Counted from the first letter of the stretch, positions 44,328 through 53,665 are shown. The stretch is 64,000 bases of DNA from Bacillota bacterium (GCA_023406895.1 JAEXTV010000019.1:62001-126000), one strand, 5' to 3'. Program-made: numbers and translations. Notes: generated from the sequence alone by a model not told the origin.

Positions 44328-44660
44328 AAAATATACCTCCAGAGACGGATCGTCCAAAGAGACGGCACAGAGCCATCGGCTCGAGAGATCCCTTCCTTAT
44401 TCTAAAGGAATTATACTGTATTGATGCAGGCAAAACAATCAAAAACAATCATGATGAGAAATTTGTTGACCAATGAGATTGACCGGGCAGACTGATATCG
44501 TCAATATGTGTATCATTTTGCGTCTTGCGGCAGGCAGTTATCCCGAAAATGGAAGGCTTTTTGAACATATGAAAACGTGTGTTTTAAACGTATTTTTATG
44601 CTTGCTTTTTGTGATATCGCGTGTTAGAATACTCGTGCTGTAGATTTTTAGGAGGTAGCA
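44328..44660 (+). promoter_or_regulatory. Intergenic region with secG promoter
   Basis: TTGCTT (44602-44607), 17-bp spacer and TAGAAT (44625-44630) lie 31 bp before the secG ATG, which follows TAGGAGGTAGC. I see no other feature in the 330 bp. Confidence 0.6.
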
Positions 44661-45050
44661 ATGGACGGTTTTGTGAGTGTCTTAGTGCTTGTCATCGAGA
44701 TAATCCTTTGTTTGTTCTCTTTGTTCATGATCGCTGTGGTGCTGCTGCAGTCCGGTAAGAGCGCCGGGTTGTCGGGCGATATCGCTGGCGGTGCCGAAAC
44801 TTTTCTCGGAAAGAGCAAGGCGAAGAGCTATGAAGGTAAGCTGAAGAAACTGACGAAGGTGGCAGCTGTAGGCATTATGGTGCTGGCTGTTGCACTTGTG
44901 TTGATTCAGGTGTATGTTGTGCCGAATGGCACCGGTACCACGAACGCGACGCCCACGGCAACGCCGACGGCTCAGGTGTCAGATGATGCGGCTGCATCGC
45001 CGAGCGCAGGGAATGTGGAATCCACGCCGACGGTATCGCCGGCTGAGTAA
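44661..45050 (+). CDS. secG: Preprotein translocase subunit SecG with extended tail
   Basis: SecG of 129 residues. Helix 1 (about 4-28), the conserved LLQSGKSAGLSGDIAGGAETFLGK loop region (LLQSGKSAGLSGD ... FLGK) and helix 2 (about 70-88). SecG is normally about 75-80 residues; here a further 40 residues rich in Thr, Ala, Ser and Pro follow helix 2 and would lie outside the cell. Part of the SecYEG channel. secG-rnr-smpB-ssrA is a common order. Confidence 0.94.
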   Translation: MDGFVSVLVLVIEIILCLFSLFMIAVVLLQSGKSAGLSGDIAGGAETFLGKSKAKSYEGKLKKLTKVAAVGIMVLAVALVLIQVYVVPNGTGTTNATPTATPTAQVSDDAAASPSAGNVESTPTVSPAE

Positions 45051-45065
45051 ACATTTTGCTCTTGC

Positions 45066-45100
45066 AACGCCTTTCCGAAATCGACGGAAGGGCGTTTTTT
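45066..45100 (+). terminator. Terminator after secG
   Basis: AACGCCTTTCCG pairs with CGGAAGGGCGTT, with T's following. Confidence 0.85.
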
Positions 45101-45171
45101 AATGGATGCCGCTCAGAAAGATTCGCTTTTTGGGTAAGATAAAAGGGAATATATTTGTTTAGGAGAGAGAT

Positions 45172-47241
45172 TTGGAATTAACGGAATTAATCATTGATGA
45201 ATTGAATAAATCGGGCAGGAAGGTCGATTTCGATGAACTCATGAAAAATCTGCCGGGGAGCCCGGCGGAATGCCGGGACGCGGTGAATACGCTGGTGGCT
45301 CAAGGCAGAGTGATCCGCTCGCCCAAGGGAAAGCTGTTTTTGCCCGGCCGGTTCGATTTTTATACAGGCCGGCTTGATGTCAAACGCTCGGGGTTTGGAT
45401 TCCTGCTTAACGAGCAGGGCGATATTTTTGTAGCCGCTGAAAATAAGGGCGGTGCAATGAATGGCGATCTCGTGGTGGTTCGGCTGCTTTCGCAGGCTGA
45501 GACCGACAGACGGCGCGAGGGTGAAGTCGTTGAAATCATCGAAGAGAAAACAAAACGGGTTGTCGGCACACTCGTCGGGCGGTATGTATCGCCCGACGAC
45601 GACAGGCTCGATGAGGTGTTCATATCCCGTAACGACCTAGGCGGTGCGGCAAGCGGCCAAAAGGTGGTTGTGGAAATCAAAAAGCGCGGCATCGGAGAGC
45701 GCAGCGCCGAAGGGCGCGTGACCGAGGTGCTTGGGACCGCGGGTGTGGCGGGTGTGGAACTCAAAAGCCTGATTCGTCAATACGATCTGCCCGAAGCGTT
45801 TCCGGCTGATGTGGAGACTGAAGCACAGCGATCATCCGAATTTATCATCGATGCGACGGACCGCGAGGATTTGCGCGGGCTGAATATATTCACGATAGAC
45901 GGCGCCGACGCGAAGGATCTAGATGATGCGGTGTCGATCAAGAAGCTCGACGGCGGCTATGAGCTCGGCGTGCATATCGCGGATGTGGCGCAATATGTGA
46001 AAGAGGGCAGCAAACTCGATAAAGAAGCGTTCAAACGCGGCACGAGCGTGTATCTGGCGGATACCGTAATTCCGATGCTCCCCAAGGCGCTGTCTAACGG
46101 CGCATGCTCGCTCTCGGAGGGGACCGACAAGTTAACGCTTTCGTGCTTCATGAAGATTGACGCGCAGGGCAGCGTGAACGAGGCGCGCGTGGCGCAGACG
46201 GTGATCCATTCGAAACACAGGCTCACATACAACGATGTGAACAAGATATTTGACGGCGGCAACGACGCGCTGGAGCACGAATATGCGGATATACTTTCTG
46301 ACCTGCTCGAGATGAAGGAACTCGCCGCAAAGCTGCGTATCCGGCGTGAGGAGAAAGGCAGCATCGATTTTGAGCTCGATGAAACGGCGTTTAAGTACGA
46401 TGCCGAGGGACGCGTGATCGGTGTGGGGCCGCGCACGCGCGGCGATGCCGAGAAGCTCATTGAGGAGTTTATGCTCGCCGCTAACAAATCGGTGGCCGAG
46501 ATGTATTTCTGGCGCGATATCCCGTTTGTGTACCGCGTCCACGAGCAGCCTGATGAAGAAAAGATGCGAAACTTCGCTGCGTTCTACGCCAACTTCGGCA
46601 AGATAAAGGGCAAGATTGACAACGTGCGCCCGAAGCTGCTGCAGGGTATTCTCGAGGATGTCAAGGGCAAGCCGCATGAGAACATCATCAATCAAATCAT
46701 GCTGCGCAGCCTCAAAAAAGCGGAATACAGCCCCGAATGCAAGGGGCATTTCGGGCTCAGCTTTCAGTATTACTGCCATTTCACGTCGCCGATCCGACGC
46801 TACCCTGATTTGATGGTGCACCGCATCATCAAGCGTGATTTGAACGGGCGGCTTAACGCCAAGGCGATAGAGGCACTCGCGGTGACGGTGGACAACGCAT
46901 CGCGGCAGTCGAGCCTGCGTGAGCGCGCGGCGATGGAAGCGGAACGCGCGGTGGACGACATGAAAAAGGCCGAGTATATGTTCGGAAAAGAGGGGCAGGA
47001 GTTTGACGGGATCATCAGCGGTGTATCAAGGAATGTCATATTTGTACAGCTTGACAATACGGTGGAGGGTGTGATACCATTATCATCCCTGCAAGATGAT
47101 TACTATGTTTACAACGAAAAACTGTACTGTGTAATCGGTGAGAGGACACGGCGCAAGCTCAGCATGGGCGACGAAATGCGCGTGCGATTGGAGAGCGTGA
47201 GCGTGTATCCGCCGCGCATCGAGTTCACGCCTGTGCCTTAA
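45172..47241 (+). CDS. rnr: Ribonuclease R
   Basis: 3'-5' exoribonuclease of 689 residues, somewhat shorter than many RNase R proteins. N-terminal winged-helix and cold-shock domains (about 1-220), the RNB catalytic domain with FTIDGADAKDLDDAVS carrying the metal-binding aspartates, HFTSPIRRYPDLMVHR near its end, and a C-terminal S1 domain (about 610-685). TTG start 45172. Works with tmRNA-SmpB in degrading non-stop mRNAs, consistent with the adjacent genes. Confidence 0.96.
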   Translation: MELTELIIDELNKSGRKVDFDELMKNLPGSPAECRDAVNTLVAQGRVIRSPKGKLFLPGRFDFYTGRLDVKRSGFGFLLNEQGDIFVAAENKGGAMNGDLVVVRLLSQAETDRRREGEVVEIIEEKTKRVVGTLVGRYVSPDDDRLDEVFISRNDLGGAASGQKVVVEIKKRGIGERSAEGRVTEVLGTAGVAGVELKSLIRQYDLPEAFPADVETEAQRSSEFIIDATDREDLRGLNIFTIDGADAKDLDDAVSIKKLDGGYELGVHIADVAQYVKEGSKLDKEAFKRGTSVYLADTVIPMLPKALSNGACSLSEGTDKLTLSCFMKIDAQGSVNEARVAQTVIHSKHRLTYNDVNKIFDGGNDALEHEYADILSDLLEMKELAAKLRIRREEKGSIDFELDETAFKYDAEGRVIGVGPRTRGDAEKLIEEFMLAANKSVAEMYFWRDIPFVYRVHEQPDEEKMRNFAAFYANFGKIKGKIDNVRPKLLQGILEDVKGKPHENIINQIMLRSLKKAEYSPECKGHFGLSFQYYCHFTSPIRRYPDLMVHRIIKRDLNGRLNAKAIEALAVTVDNASRQSSLRERAAMEAERAVDDMKKAEYMFGKEGQEFDGIISGVSRNVIFVQLDNTVEGVIPLSSLQDDYYVYNEKLYCVIGERTRRKLSMGDEMRVRLESVSVYPPRIEFTPVP

Positions 47242-47262
47242 AGGCAATTGGAGAGTGGTTTT

Positions 47263-47721
47263 GTGAGCGACGGGGTTAAGATATTAATAAAGAATAAAAA
47301 AGCGTATCATGAATATTTTATAGAAGAGACGTACGAGGCAGGGATTGCGCTGGTCGGCAGCGAAGTTAAATCCATACGCGGCGGCAAGGCAAACATCAGG
47401 GAAGCGTTCGTGCGCATAAAGGATGGGCAGGCACTAATTCAAGGTATGCACATCAGCCCGTATGAGAAGGGCAGTGTTTTTAACGAAGACCCGATGCGTG
47501 AGAGAAAGCTGCTGCTGCACAAACGCGAGATTGTGAAGATGCACAGCACTGTAACACAACAAGGGCTGACGCTGGTACCCCTCTCGGTGTACTTGAAAAA
47601 AGGCCTTGTCAAGATGGAAATCGGCGTGGCGCGCGGCAAGAAGCTGTACGACAAACGGCAGAGCATCGCCGAGCGTGATGCCCAGAGGAAAAAGGAACAG
47701 GCCACAAAGCTGGCCAGATAA
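47263..47721 (+). CDS. smpB: SsrA-binding protein SmpB
   Basis: Protein of 152 residues. ILIKNKKAYHEYFIEETYEA lies at the start, GSEVKSIRGGKANI and LLLHKREI follow, and the C-terminal tail is basic (KLYDKRQSIAERDAQRKKEQ). Binds tmRNA and brings it to stalled ribosomes. GTG 47263 is chosen since GGAGAGTGG precedes it; the upstream TTG 47248 overlaps that site. tmRNA follows 34 bp downstream. Confidence 0.96.
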   Translation: MSDGVKILIKNKKAYHEYFIEETYEAGIALVGSEVKSIRGGKANIREAFVRIKDGQALIQGMHISPYEKGSVFNEDPMRERKLLLHKREIVKMHSTVTQQGLTLVPLSVYLKKGLVKMEIGVARGKKLYDKRQSIAERDAQRKKEQATKLAR

Positions 47722-47755
47722 TTTCGGCACAACAAGCTCGTTTGAGCTTCACCGT

Positions 47756-48118
47756 GGGGGCGTATTTGGCTTTCGACGGGGGTTTGCCGGAATCGGATAA
47801 GCGGGTCGCAGTCCCGGAGTGCTGCGTTAAAAAGCCGGACCTAAATTTTAGTTGCAGATAAAACTGAACTAGCTTACGCTGCCTAAGGCAGTGTAATGCC
47901 CTGCCGGTGGCACCCTAATCGCCGGGGCCAGGGTATCATTAACTAGGGGAACCGCCCTTGCAAAGCTTTGAGCTTGGGAGAGGATTATGAAGCTACCGCG
48001 CGCTTGCCCTGCACAGGGGGACTTGCGAGTGCGGGAAATTTTAAACCCTGAGCTGCACCCGGAGAAAATCTGGTTTTGGGACTTTCGGACAGGGGTTCGA
48101 CTCCCCTCGCCTCCACCA
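47756..48118 (+). ncRNA. ssrA: Transfer-messenger RNA (tmRNA)
   Basis: Begins GGGGGCG and ends CGCCTCC-ACCA, which pair as the acceptor stem. The T-arm AGGGG-TTCGACT-CCCCT is present. The reading frame from 47854 to TAA 47884-47886 encodes ADKTELAYAA, preceded by the usual TTTTAGTT context. The C-terminal AYAA differs from the usual ALAA degron. About 363 nt, typical length, directly after smpB. Confidence 0.96.
48099..48118 (+). repeat. att core in the tmRNA 3' end (copy 1)
   Basis: GACTCCCCTCGCCTCCACCA recurs exactly at 49716-49735, and its right 10 bases recur at 49569-49578. The tmRNA 3' end is a well-known integrase target. Confidence 0.8.
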
Positions 48119-48124
48119 AAATAG

Positions 48125-48148
48125 AAATCGGGCTTGTCCCGATTTTTT
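48125..48148 (+). terminator. Terminator of tmRNA
   Basis: AAATCGGG and CCCGATTT form an 8-bp stem with a 5-base loop, followed by more T. Confidence 0.88.
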
Positions 48149-48160
48149 ATTTTGGTGATG

Positions 48161-48225
48161 GAATGGAGGAAGTAGAACACGAAGGCGCCGCCGCCCAAAA
48201 GGCGGATGAAGGTGCGGGAGACGGT
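48161..48225. repeat. Post-att module, copy 1
   Basis: GGAGGAAGTAGAACACGAAG then GCGCCGCC and GGCGGATGAAGG closely matches 49625-49690. In both places it lies about 40-50 bp after a copy of the tmRNA 3' end. Confidence 0.7.
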
Positions 48226-48232
48226 TCTCTGA

Positions 48233-49258
48233 TTACAGATGGTACTCCATGGGATATGTCAGATAAGAAACAGGCTCAAGCTTATCGGCGGTGACATAAC
48301 CGGTGGGGGCGTTCAGCAGCGTAGGAATACGGTTGACGATGGTGGCGCAGGTGTGCTCCACGGTAGCGGGTTTCACAACATGGAACTCGGTGTTAGGCTC
48401 ACCAGTCAGTTGCCAATCGCACATATCGCCGTCTTCGGGACCGTATACCTTACCGATGGTCTCCTCTTCCACTGTAATGCCTTGCATGGTTTCAATTGTC
48501 ACCACAGCACTCATGCCAATGCACCTGCCTGCTTGGATGGATTTCCCCAAGGTGGAAGAATAGATGTCATGGTCGATAATATAAGGGACATGCTCTTGCT
48601 TGATGGACTTGATGATCAGACCAAGCTTGTTGCAGATTGCTTCAGCAGCATTCCATGCATAGGAAGGTTCGAATTCGGCTGGGTGCGCAATCTGGGCTTC
48701 AAACTCCTCGGCTGTCAGGTCGCAACCGTGAGCCTCTGCAAGAGCCAATCCGTATTCGTCCACATTATAGCTGTACGCGCCCTTGATCTTGGTCAACTTA
48801 TGAATGCCGCCGGCCACCAAGCCTACGATATTAATCCAGAAGATATCCTGCATTCCGGAACCGGTTATTGTGCAGCCGGTCTCTTTTGCCAAAGCGTCTA
48901 GTTTGTTAATCTGGGCAGCAGCAGTTGTCCAAGGATAAATGGCTTCTTCGCAAGTGGTGATCACGTTGATGCCGCGTAACACACACTTCTCCACATGGCT
49001 GTAGATGTCGCTGATGAAGCTGAACAGGGTCACAACTGCCACATCGGCATCGCACTCATCCAATACCATATCGGCATCGTTGCTGATTATGATGCCGGTC
49101 TTCACGCCCAGCTCAGCAAAGTCGCCTACGTCCATACCCACCACAGCAGGGTTCACGTCAATCGCACCAACGATCTGTGCTCCGTGTTCATACAGGTAGC
49201 GAAGAATGAACTTGGCCATCTTGCCACAACCGTATTGTACAACCTTGATTTTCTCCAT
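48233..49258 (-). CDS. ord: 2,4-diaminopentanoate dehydrogenase-like enzyme
   Basis: NAD(P)-dependent dehydrogenase of 341 residues, of the dihydrodipicolinate-reductase-like fold. VVQYGCGKMAKFILRYLYE nucleotide-binding start, VVTLFSFISDIYSHVEKC, GSGMQDIFWIN and the long C-terminal domain match clostridial Ord, which oxidises 2,4-diaminopentanoate to 2-amino-4-oxopentanoate in ornithine fermentation. The usual partners (ortAB, oraSE, orr) are not beside it. Start at ATG 49258 after GAGGTTTATACT. It sits between copies of the tmRNA 3' end. Confidence 0.83.
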   Translation of the reverse strand: MEKIKVVQYGCGKMAKFILRYLYEHGAQIVGAIDVNPAVVGMDVGDFAELGVKTGIIISNDADMVLDECDADVAVVTLFSFISDIYSHVEKCVLRGINVITTCEEAIYPWTTAAAQINKLDALAKETGCTITGSGMQDIFWINIVGLVAGGIHKLTKIKGAYSYNVDEYGLALAEAHGCDLTAEEFEAQIAHPAEFEPSYAWNAAEAICNKLGLIIKSIKQEHVPYIIDHDIYSSTLGKSIQAGRCIGMSAVVTIETMQGITVEEETIGKVYGPEDGDMCDWQLTGEPNTEFHVVKPATVEHTCATIVNRIPTLLNAPTGYVTADKLEPVSYLTYPMEYHL

Positions 49259-49562
49259 AGTATAAACCTCCAACAAGTTATGGGGTACGGCATTTTCCGT
49301 TCAACTTTTAGGATATACTGATTGCTCATTTTTAAACCAAAAAAATTGAAGCCAAACCGACAAAAAGTTTTAGTTTTTAAAACAAGTATCTCATTTCAAT
49401 TCAAAAGCCAAATAGCTTGCACACTAAAAAAGTTGAATAATCAACTATTTACAAATCAACTGAAAAGGAATAGAAAATGGACTTTAATACAATAAGTTTA
49501 CTGTTAAGATACGCTAAGGGATACGGTCGCGCTAAATGACACGAAGTTGGAGTATCTGAGAG

Positions 49563-49578
49563 CGACTCGCCTCCACCA
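49563..49578 (+). repeat. Partial att core (copy 2)
   Basis: CGACTCGCCTCCACCA equals the last bases of tmRNA with a 4-bp deletion (CCCT) inside. Confidence 0.7.
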
Positions 49579-49624
49579 AGTATGAAAAAGGGTACCGTCA
49601 GGTATCTTTATCTATACTTGATAA

Positions 49625-49690
49625 AGATGGAGGGAGTCGAACACGAGCGCGCCGCCCCCAGATGGCGGATGAAGGCGCGTGAGGATGGCA
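49625..49690. repeat. Post-att module, copy 2
   Basis: ATGGAGGGAGTCGAACACGA followed by GCGCGCCGCC and GGCGGATGAAGGCGCG, matching 48161-48225. Its GAGGGAGTCGAAC is the reverse complement of a tmRNA/tRNA-like T-arm, so with the following att copy it can form a long hairpin. Confidence 0.7.
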
Positions 49691-49715
49691 TGAGAGCGAA
49701 TGAAGAGAGCGGAGG

Positions 49716-49735
49716 GACTCCCCTCGCCTCCACCA
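49716..49735 (+). repeat. att core, exact copy 3
   Basis: 20-base perfect match to the tmRNA 3' end, 1617 bp downstream of the original. Confidence 0.85.
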
Positions 49736-50129
49736 ATTTTAATCAAGAAAAACTGGCTTAAATAGCGGTTTTTTTCTTTTCTCTCTTGATGGTTGTCAAA
49801 CGGAAGGGCCCTTGGCCGCATATATGCATTTTGTAGTTATATGGGGTATCTCTCATTATAGGAGGGCAGTCTTCAATCTTTTGCTTGATTAAATTTCCGT
49901 TTCATCGCAAGATAATAGAAAGTCAGTCTGAACAAATGAAAAAAGTCTTGATTCTATATGGCTCAGTGGAGACGGGGTGCCCTAAACCGTATTGATAAAA
50001 TTAAGACACGAAAACCGAAAATAATCCACCATAAACGAACGAGGGCTTATTGTACATGTAACAATAGACCATATAGTATATATGAAGTATAATACTAATT
50101 ACATTATAGATAATTCAGGAGAGCAGATA

Positions 50130-50507
50130 ATGAAATGCGTCGTGAATGTACAAAACAGAGAGCCGGATGAAGATCCGAGGTCGCTTCGTGCGCATGTGAG
50201 CGGGCGTGATAAAGACGTGCTCAGAGATACTTATTATCTGATTAATAGTCAAAACAGCCCGTCAAAGCGGTTGAGCATGGGCTATACGACGATATATCCA
50301 ACGGGGTCAACAACGGGCCATACCCATGACGATATGGAAGAAACATATTACGTGATATCCGGAAAAGGGACTATGGTGGTTGGTCAGGACAGATTTGAAA
50401 TTGAACAGGGGGATGCGCTTTACGTCCCGCCGGGAGAATTCCACACCACCTATCAGAGAGGCAATATGCCGCTTGTCGTGCTTTGGGTTACCGGAAAAAT
50501 TGACTAA
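50130..50507 (+). CDS. Cupin-domain protein
   Basis: Small cupin of 125 residues. Motif 1 is GHTHDDMEETYYVISGKG (two His and a Glu for metal) and motif 2 is GDALYVPPGEFHTTY. Start at ATG 50130 after AGGAGAG. Single-domain cupins beside sugar genes often act as isomerases or epimerases, or as ligand binders; no specific role can be read. Aldehyde dehydrogenase follows after 15 bp. Confidence 0.85.
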   Translation: MKCVVNVQNREPDEDPRSLRAHVSGRDKDVLRDTYYLINSQNSPSKRLSMGYTTIYPTGSTTGHTHDDMEETYYVISGKGTMVVGQDRFEIEQGDALYVPPGEFHTTYQRGNMPLVVLWVTGKID

Positions 50508-50522
50508 CGGGGGATATCGGCT

Positions 50523-51965
50523 TTGATATTAAACGAGAAGCTCCTCATCGACGGGATTTGGACGGACGGGAACGGGAACAAACGCCTTGAAGTGCACAAC
50601 CCCGCCAACGGAGAGATATTTGCAACGGTACCAATGGCCGATCTGGTTGATATTGAAAACGCCGTCAACGCTGCTGACTGCGCTTTTAAAACATGGTCAA
50701 GACTTACACCGTTTCAAAGGGGCGATTATCTTCGCAGAGCCAGTGAGATCATATGTGAACGCGCCCAAGACATTGCGCGGCTTATGACACAGGAACAGGG
50801 AAAGCCGCTGCCGGAGGCCCTTGGCGAGGTCAGGAAGGGAGCTGAAATACTCCGGTATTATGCGGAAGAGGGCGAACGCATTTATGGGAGAATCATACCC
50901 AATGCGGAACCCGATATTGAAAGCCGTGTCATATATCAACCGATCGGTGTCGCTGTGGGGATCTCGCCGTGGAATTATCCAATAGAATTATTGGCATGGA
51001 AGCTTGGCGGCGCCCTGGCTTCGGGGTGCACCATCGTTTGCAAGCTTCCCTCTGAAACGCCCATATCACCCATGTATTACATCAAATGCATTATTGATGC
51101 CGGAGTGCCAAAAGGCGTTGTGAACGTGCTGACGGGGTCGGGTCAGGAGATTGGTCCATACCTATTCAAAAATCCAAAAGTTAAGAAAGTGGCGTTTACC
51201 GGGTCTACTGAGGTAGGAAAAAAGGTGTTATCCGGCTGTTCAGATACACTGAAAAGAGTATCGCTGGAACTGGGCGGCAGCCTTCCCATGGTTGTCTGCA
51301 AGGACTGTGATATCGATGCGGCGGTGGCAGGTGCGGTTCGGCGGTCTTTTAGGAATATGGGACAAATCTGTATTGCAATAAACAGAATCTATGTTGATGG
51401 TGATATATACGACGCTTTTCTTGAAAGGTTTGTTCAGGCAGTAGAAAAGCTTAAAATTGGTAATGGGCTCACGGATGTATGTGATTTAGGACCGATGTGT
51501 ACCCAGAGAGGGATTGAAACAGTACAAAAGCATATATGTGACGGCGTGGAAAAGGGCGCACAACTGATGTGCGGCGGCAAAAAACCGCAGGGCAGAAAAT
51601 ATGAGAGGGGATACTATTTTGAGCCGACTATTCTGGCTGATGTGGACCATTCTATGCTTGTGATGCGCGAAGAGACGTTCGGCCCGTTGGTCGGTGTGAT
51701 GAAATACGACACTATTGATCAGGCAATCGAACTTGCAAATGATACACCTTATGGATTGGCGGCAATCGTTTATACCCAAAGCCATCATTTGGCGGAGAAA
51801 CTGACTCGGGAGATTAACGCTGGCAATGTTGCGGTTAATAATCCGGATGCAGGTGTGATAAACGCACCGTACGGTGGTTGGAAAGACAGCGGTTTTGGTC
51901 ATGAGCACGGGCGTGAAGGTCTGTTTGAATATCTGAATATTAAGCATATCCGCATACGCCTATAG
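50523..51965 (+). CDS. NAD(P)-dependent aldehyde dehydrogenase
   Basis: ALDH-superfamily enzyme of 480 residues, succinate-semialdehyde/lactaldehyde-like. ISPWNYPIELLAWKLGGALA cofactor segment, FTGSTEVGK, the general base Glu in LELGGSLP, nucleophile C283 in GQICIAINR, and EETFGPLVGV. TTG start at 50523. With the cupin it forms a two-gene unit before the two-component genes; the substrate may be an aldehyde from the sugar pathway downstream. Confidence 0.92.
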   Translation: MILNEKLLIDGIWTDGNGNKRLEVHNPANGEIFATVPMADLVDIENAVNAADCAFKTWSRLTPFQRGDYLRRASEIICERAQDIARLMTQEQGKPLPEALGEVRKGAEILRYYAEEGERIYGRIIPNAEPDIESRVIYQPIGVAVGISPWNYPIELLAWKLGGALASGCTIVCKLPSETPISPMYYIKCIIDAGVPKGVVNVLTGSGQEIGPYLFKNPKVKKVAFTGSTEVGKKVLSGCSDTLKRVSLELGGSLPMVVCKDCDIDAAVAGAVRRSFRNMGQICIAINRIYVDGDIYDAFLERFVQAVEKLKIGNGLTDVCDLGPMCTQRGIETVQKHICDGVEKGAQLMCGGKKPQGRKYERGYYFEPTILADVDHSMLVMREETFGPLVGVMKYDTIDQAIELANDTPYGLAAIVYTQSHHLAEKLTREINAGNVAVNNPDAGVINAPYGGWKDSGFGHEHGREGLFEYLNIKHIRIRL

Positions 51966-52081
51966 ATCAGAGATATATAACCATAAATGGTTTGGAGACA
52001 ATAACAAAATTGAGATAAGATATTATCATATCGATGATGCCTCAACATATAAAAATTAACATTTAAGAGGGGCGTACAAAC

Positions 52082-53665
52082 ATGTATAAAGTTATTGTTG
52101 TTGATGATGAAACATGGATCTGCAAGCTGATACGGAAAATTGTGAACTGGCAGGATTTGGGGTTCGAGATTATTGCGGATGCAAGCGACGGCTTAGCTGC
52201 ACTAAATCTTATAAAAGAACATCGTCCTGATCTTGTGATTACTGATATTCGCATGCCGAGTCTTGACGGTATCGAACTCATAAAGACAGCCAGAGAACAC
52301 AATATTGATGCCGAATTTATGATAATAAGCGGTTACAGTGATTTTGAGTATGCCAGAGATGCGATTAAATATGACGCTTTTGGTTATATTGTTAAACCAT
52401 TGGATAGAGATGAACTTCAGGAAATGCTGCTCTCTGTCAAAGAAAAAATCAGTAAAAAGCATCAAATAAAAACGAGAATTGAGTACAGTGATTCACAGCT
52501 GTTAGAAAATGAAATAAAGAAAATAATCAATCATCAGGGAAAAAGCGTCGGGGTTGAGGAATTAAACAGCCAATTCGGAACCCATTTTACAGACGATGAA
52601 TTGTGCGTTGTTGTGTTCAAACAAGACTTTATTTCAAAGGAAACACTCAGCAGCCATCAGAAAGCCGATTATCAGCATTACTTGTCGGGTATTAAAGAGA
52701 CCATATTGGAATATATCAATGAAGCCATCTGGTATATAGACACGGAAGGTGCAAAAGGCATATTTATATTCAACTATGCCCAACGGGACAATCTTAAACG
52801 TGGATTAACGCATATTATGGCTGCTTATCAACAAGAAAAGCGCTATAAAGACCAGATTGATCTCACAATAGGAATGGGAGAGACTGTCACGGAATTGGGC
52901 AAAATAAGAAAGTCTTTTCATAGCGCGATGAGCGCAATTTATGCAAGAATGGTTTTGGGTACCGGAAGGATTATCGACGCTCAAAAGGAAATACCGAGTT
53001 TTAAGCATAATCATTCCTTCTTGGATTTGCACAACGAAAAGCGGCTGTCGGCCTATTTTGATGTTTTCGATATTTTAAGCGCGTCTGAGGAAATCTCAAG
53101 TATTTTTAGAAAAGCTGACAGGGAGTTACTTCATGATCCTGCGGCTTATCATACTGCCGCTGCCTTCATTATTGGGATACTTTTTAAAATTATGGAGGAG
53201 AAGCACGTCCACCTTGGACACACCACAAAGGATATGGCAGATTTGTATATAGAAAATTGTCTGTCTAAAATAAAAATCGAAACTTATTTAAATCAGATCA
53301 TTAATGAGTTTGAAGAAATCTATTCCGAATCCAAACAAGACGGCAATGACAAGGTCATCAGTGAAATTAGAGCTTATATAATTGAAAATTATATGTCGGA
53401 TATCAGGCTGGAAGATGTCGCAAAATTGGTCTGTTTGAATCCCACATACGTCAGCGAGGTTTTTAAAAAGAAAACGGGTGAGAATTTTATTGACTATTTA
53501 AGCGATTACCGCATTGATGTGGCCAAAGAGCTTCTTAAGAACATCAGGTACAAAGTCATTGACGTATCTGCAATGGTCGGCTATAAAGATTCAAAGTATT
53601 TCAGCAGGCTCTTTAAGAAAAAAGTAGGTGTCAACCCGACAGATTATCGAAATCTCCATATTTAA
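52082..53665 (+). CDS. YesN-type response regulator
   Basis: Protein of 527 residues. A receiver domain (1-120, VDDETWIC, phospho-acceptor D55 in ITDIRMPSLDG, Lys in YIVKPLD), a middle region of about 300 residues and a C-terminal AraC-type HTH (about 430-527, LEDVAKLVCLNPTYVSEVFK and VSAMVGYKDSKYFSRLFKKK). Partner of the kinase encoded 30 bp downstream. Likely activates the sugar genes that follow. Confidence 0.95.
   Translation: MYKVIVVDDETWICKLIRKIVNWQDLGFEIIADASDGLAALNLIKEHRPDLVITDIRMPSLDGIELIKTAREHNIDAEFMIISGYSDFEYARDAIKYDAFGYIVKPLDRDELQEMLLSVKEKISKKHQIKTRIEYSDSQLLENEIKKIINHQGKSVGVEELNSQFGTHFTDDELCVVVFKQDFISKETLSSHQKADYQHYLSGIKETILEYINEAIWYIDTEGAKGIFIFNYAQRDNLKRGLTHIMAAYQQEKRYKDQIDLTIGMGETVTELGKIRKSFHSAMSAIYARMVLGTGRIIDAQKEIPSFKHNHSFLDLHNEKRLSAYFDVFDILSASEEISSIFRKADRELLHDPAAYHTAAAFIIGILFKIMEEKHVHLGHTTKDMADLYIENCLSKIKIETYLNQIINEFEEIYSESKQDGNDKVISEIRAYIIENYMSDIRLEDVAKLVCLNPTYVSEVFKKKTGENFIDYLSDYRIDVAKELLKNIRYKVIDVSAMVGYKDSKYFSRLFKKKVGVNPTDYRNLHI

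Larger units (their letters stand above)
49259..50129. other. Gene-free region with att copies
   Basis: About 870 bp. It contains the AT-rich promoter region of the minus-strand gene, att copies at 49563 and 49716, the second module between them, and a weak hairpin with a T-run at about 49741-49792. A 44-codon frame at about 49959-50093 has no ribosome site. I see no further gene. Confidence 0.6.

Noticed and set aside
49959..50093. 44-codon frame MAQWRRGALNRIDKIK...
   Set aside because: No ribosome site, overlaps the promoter region of the cupin gene, no recognised similarity.
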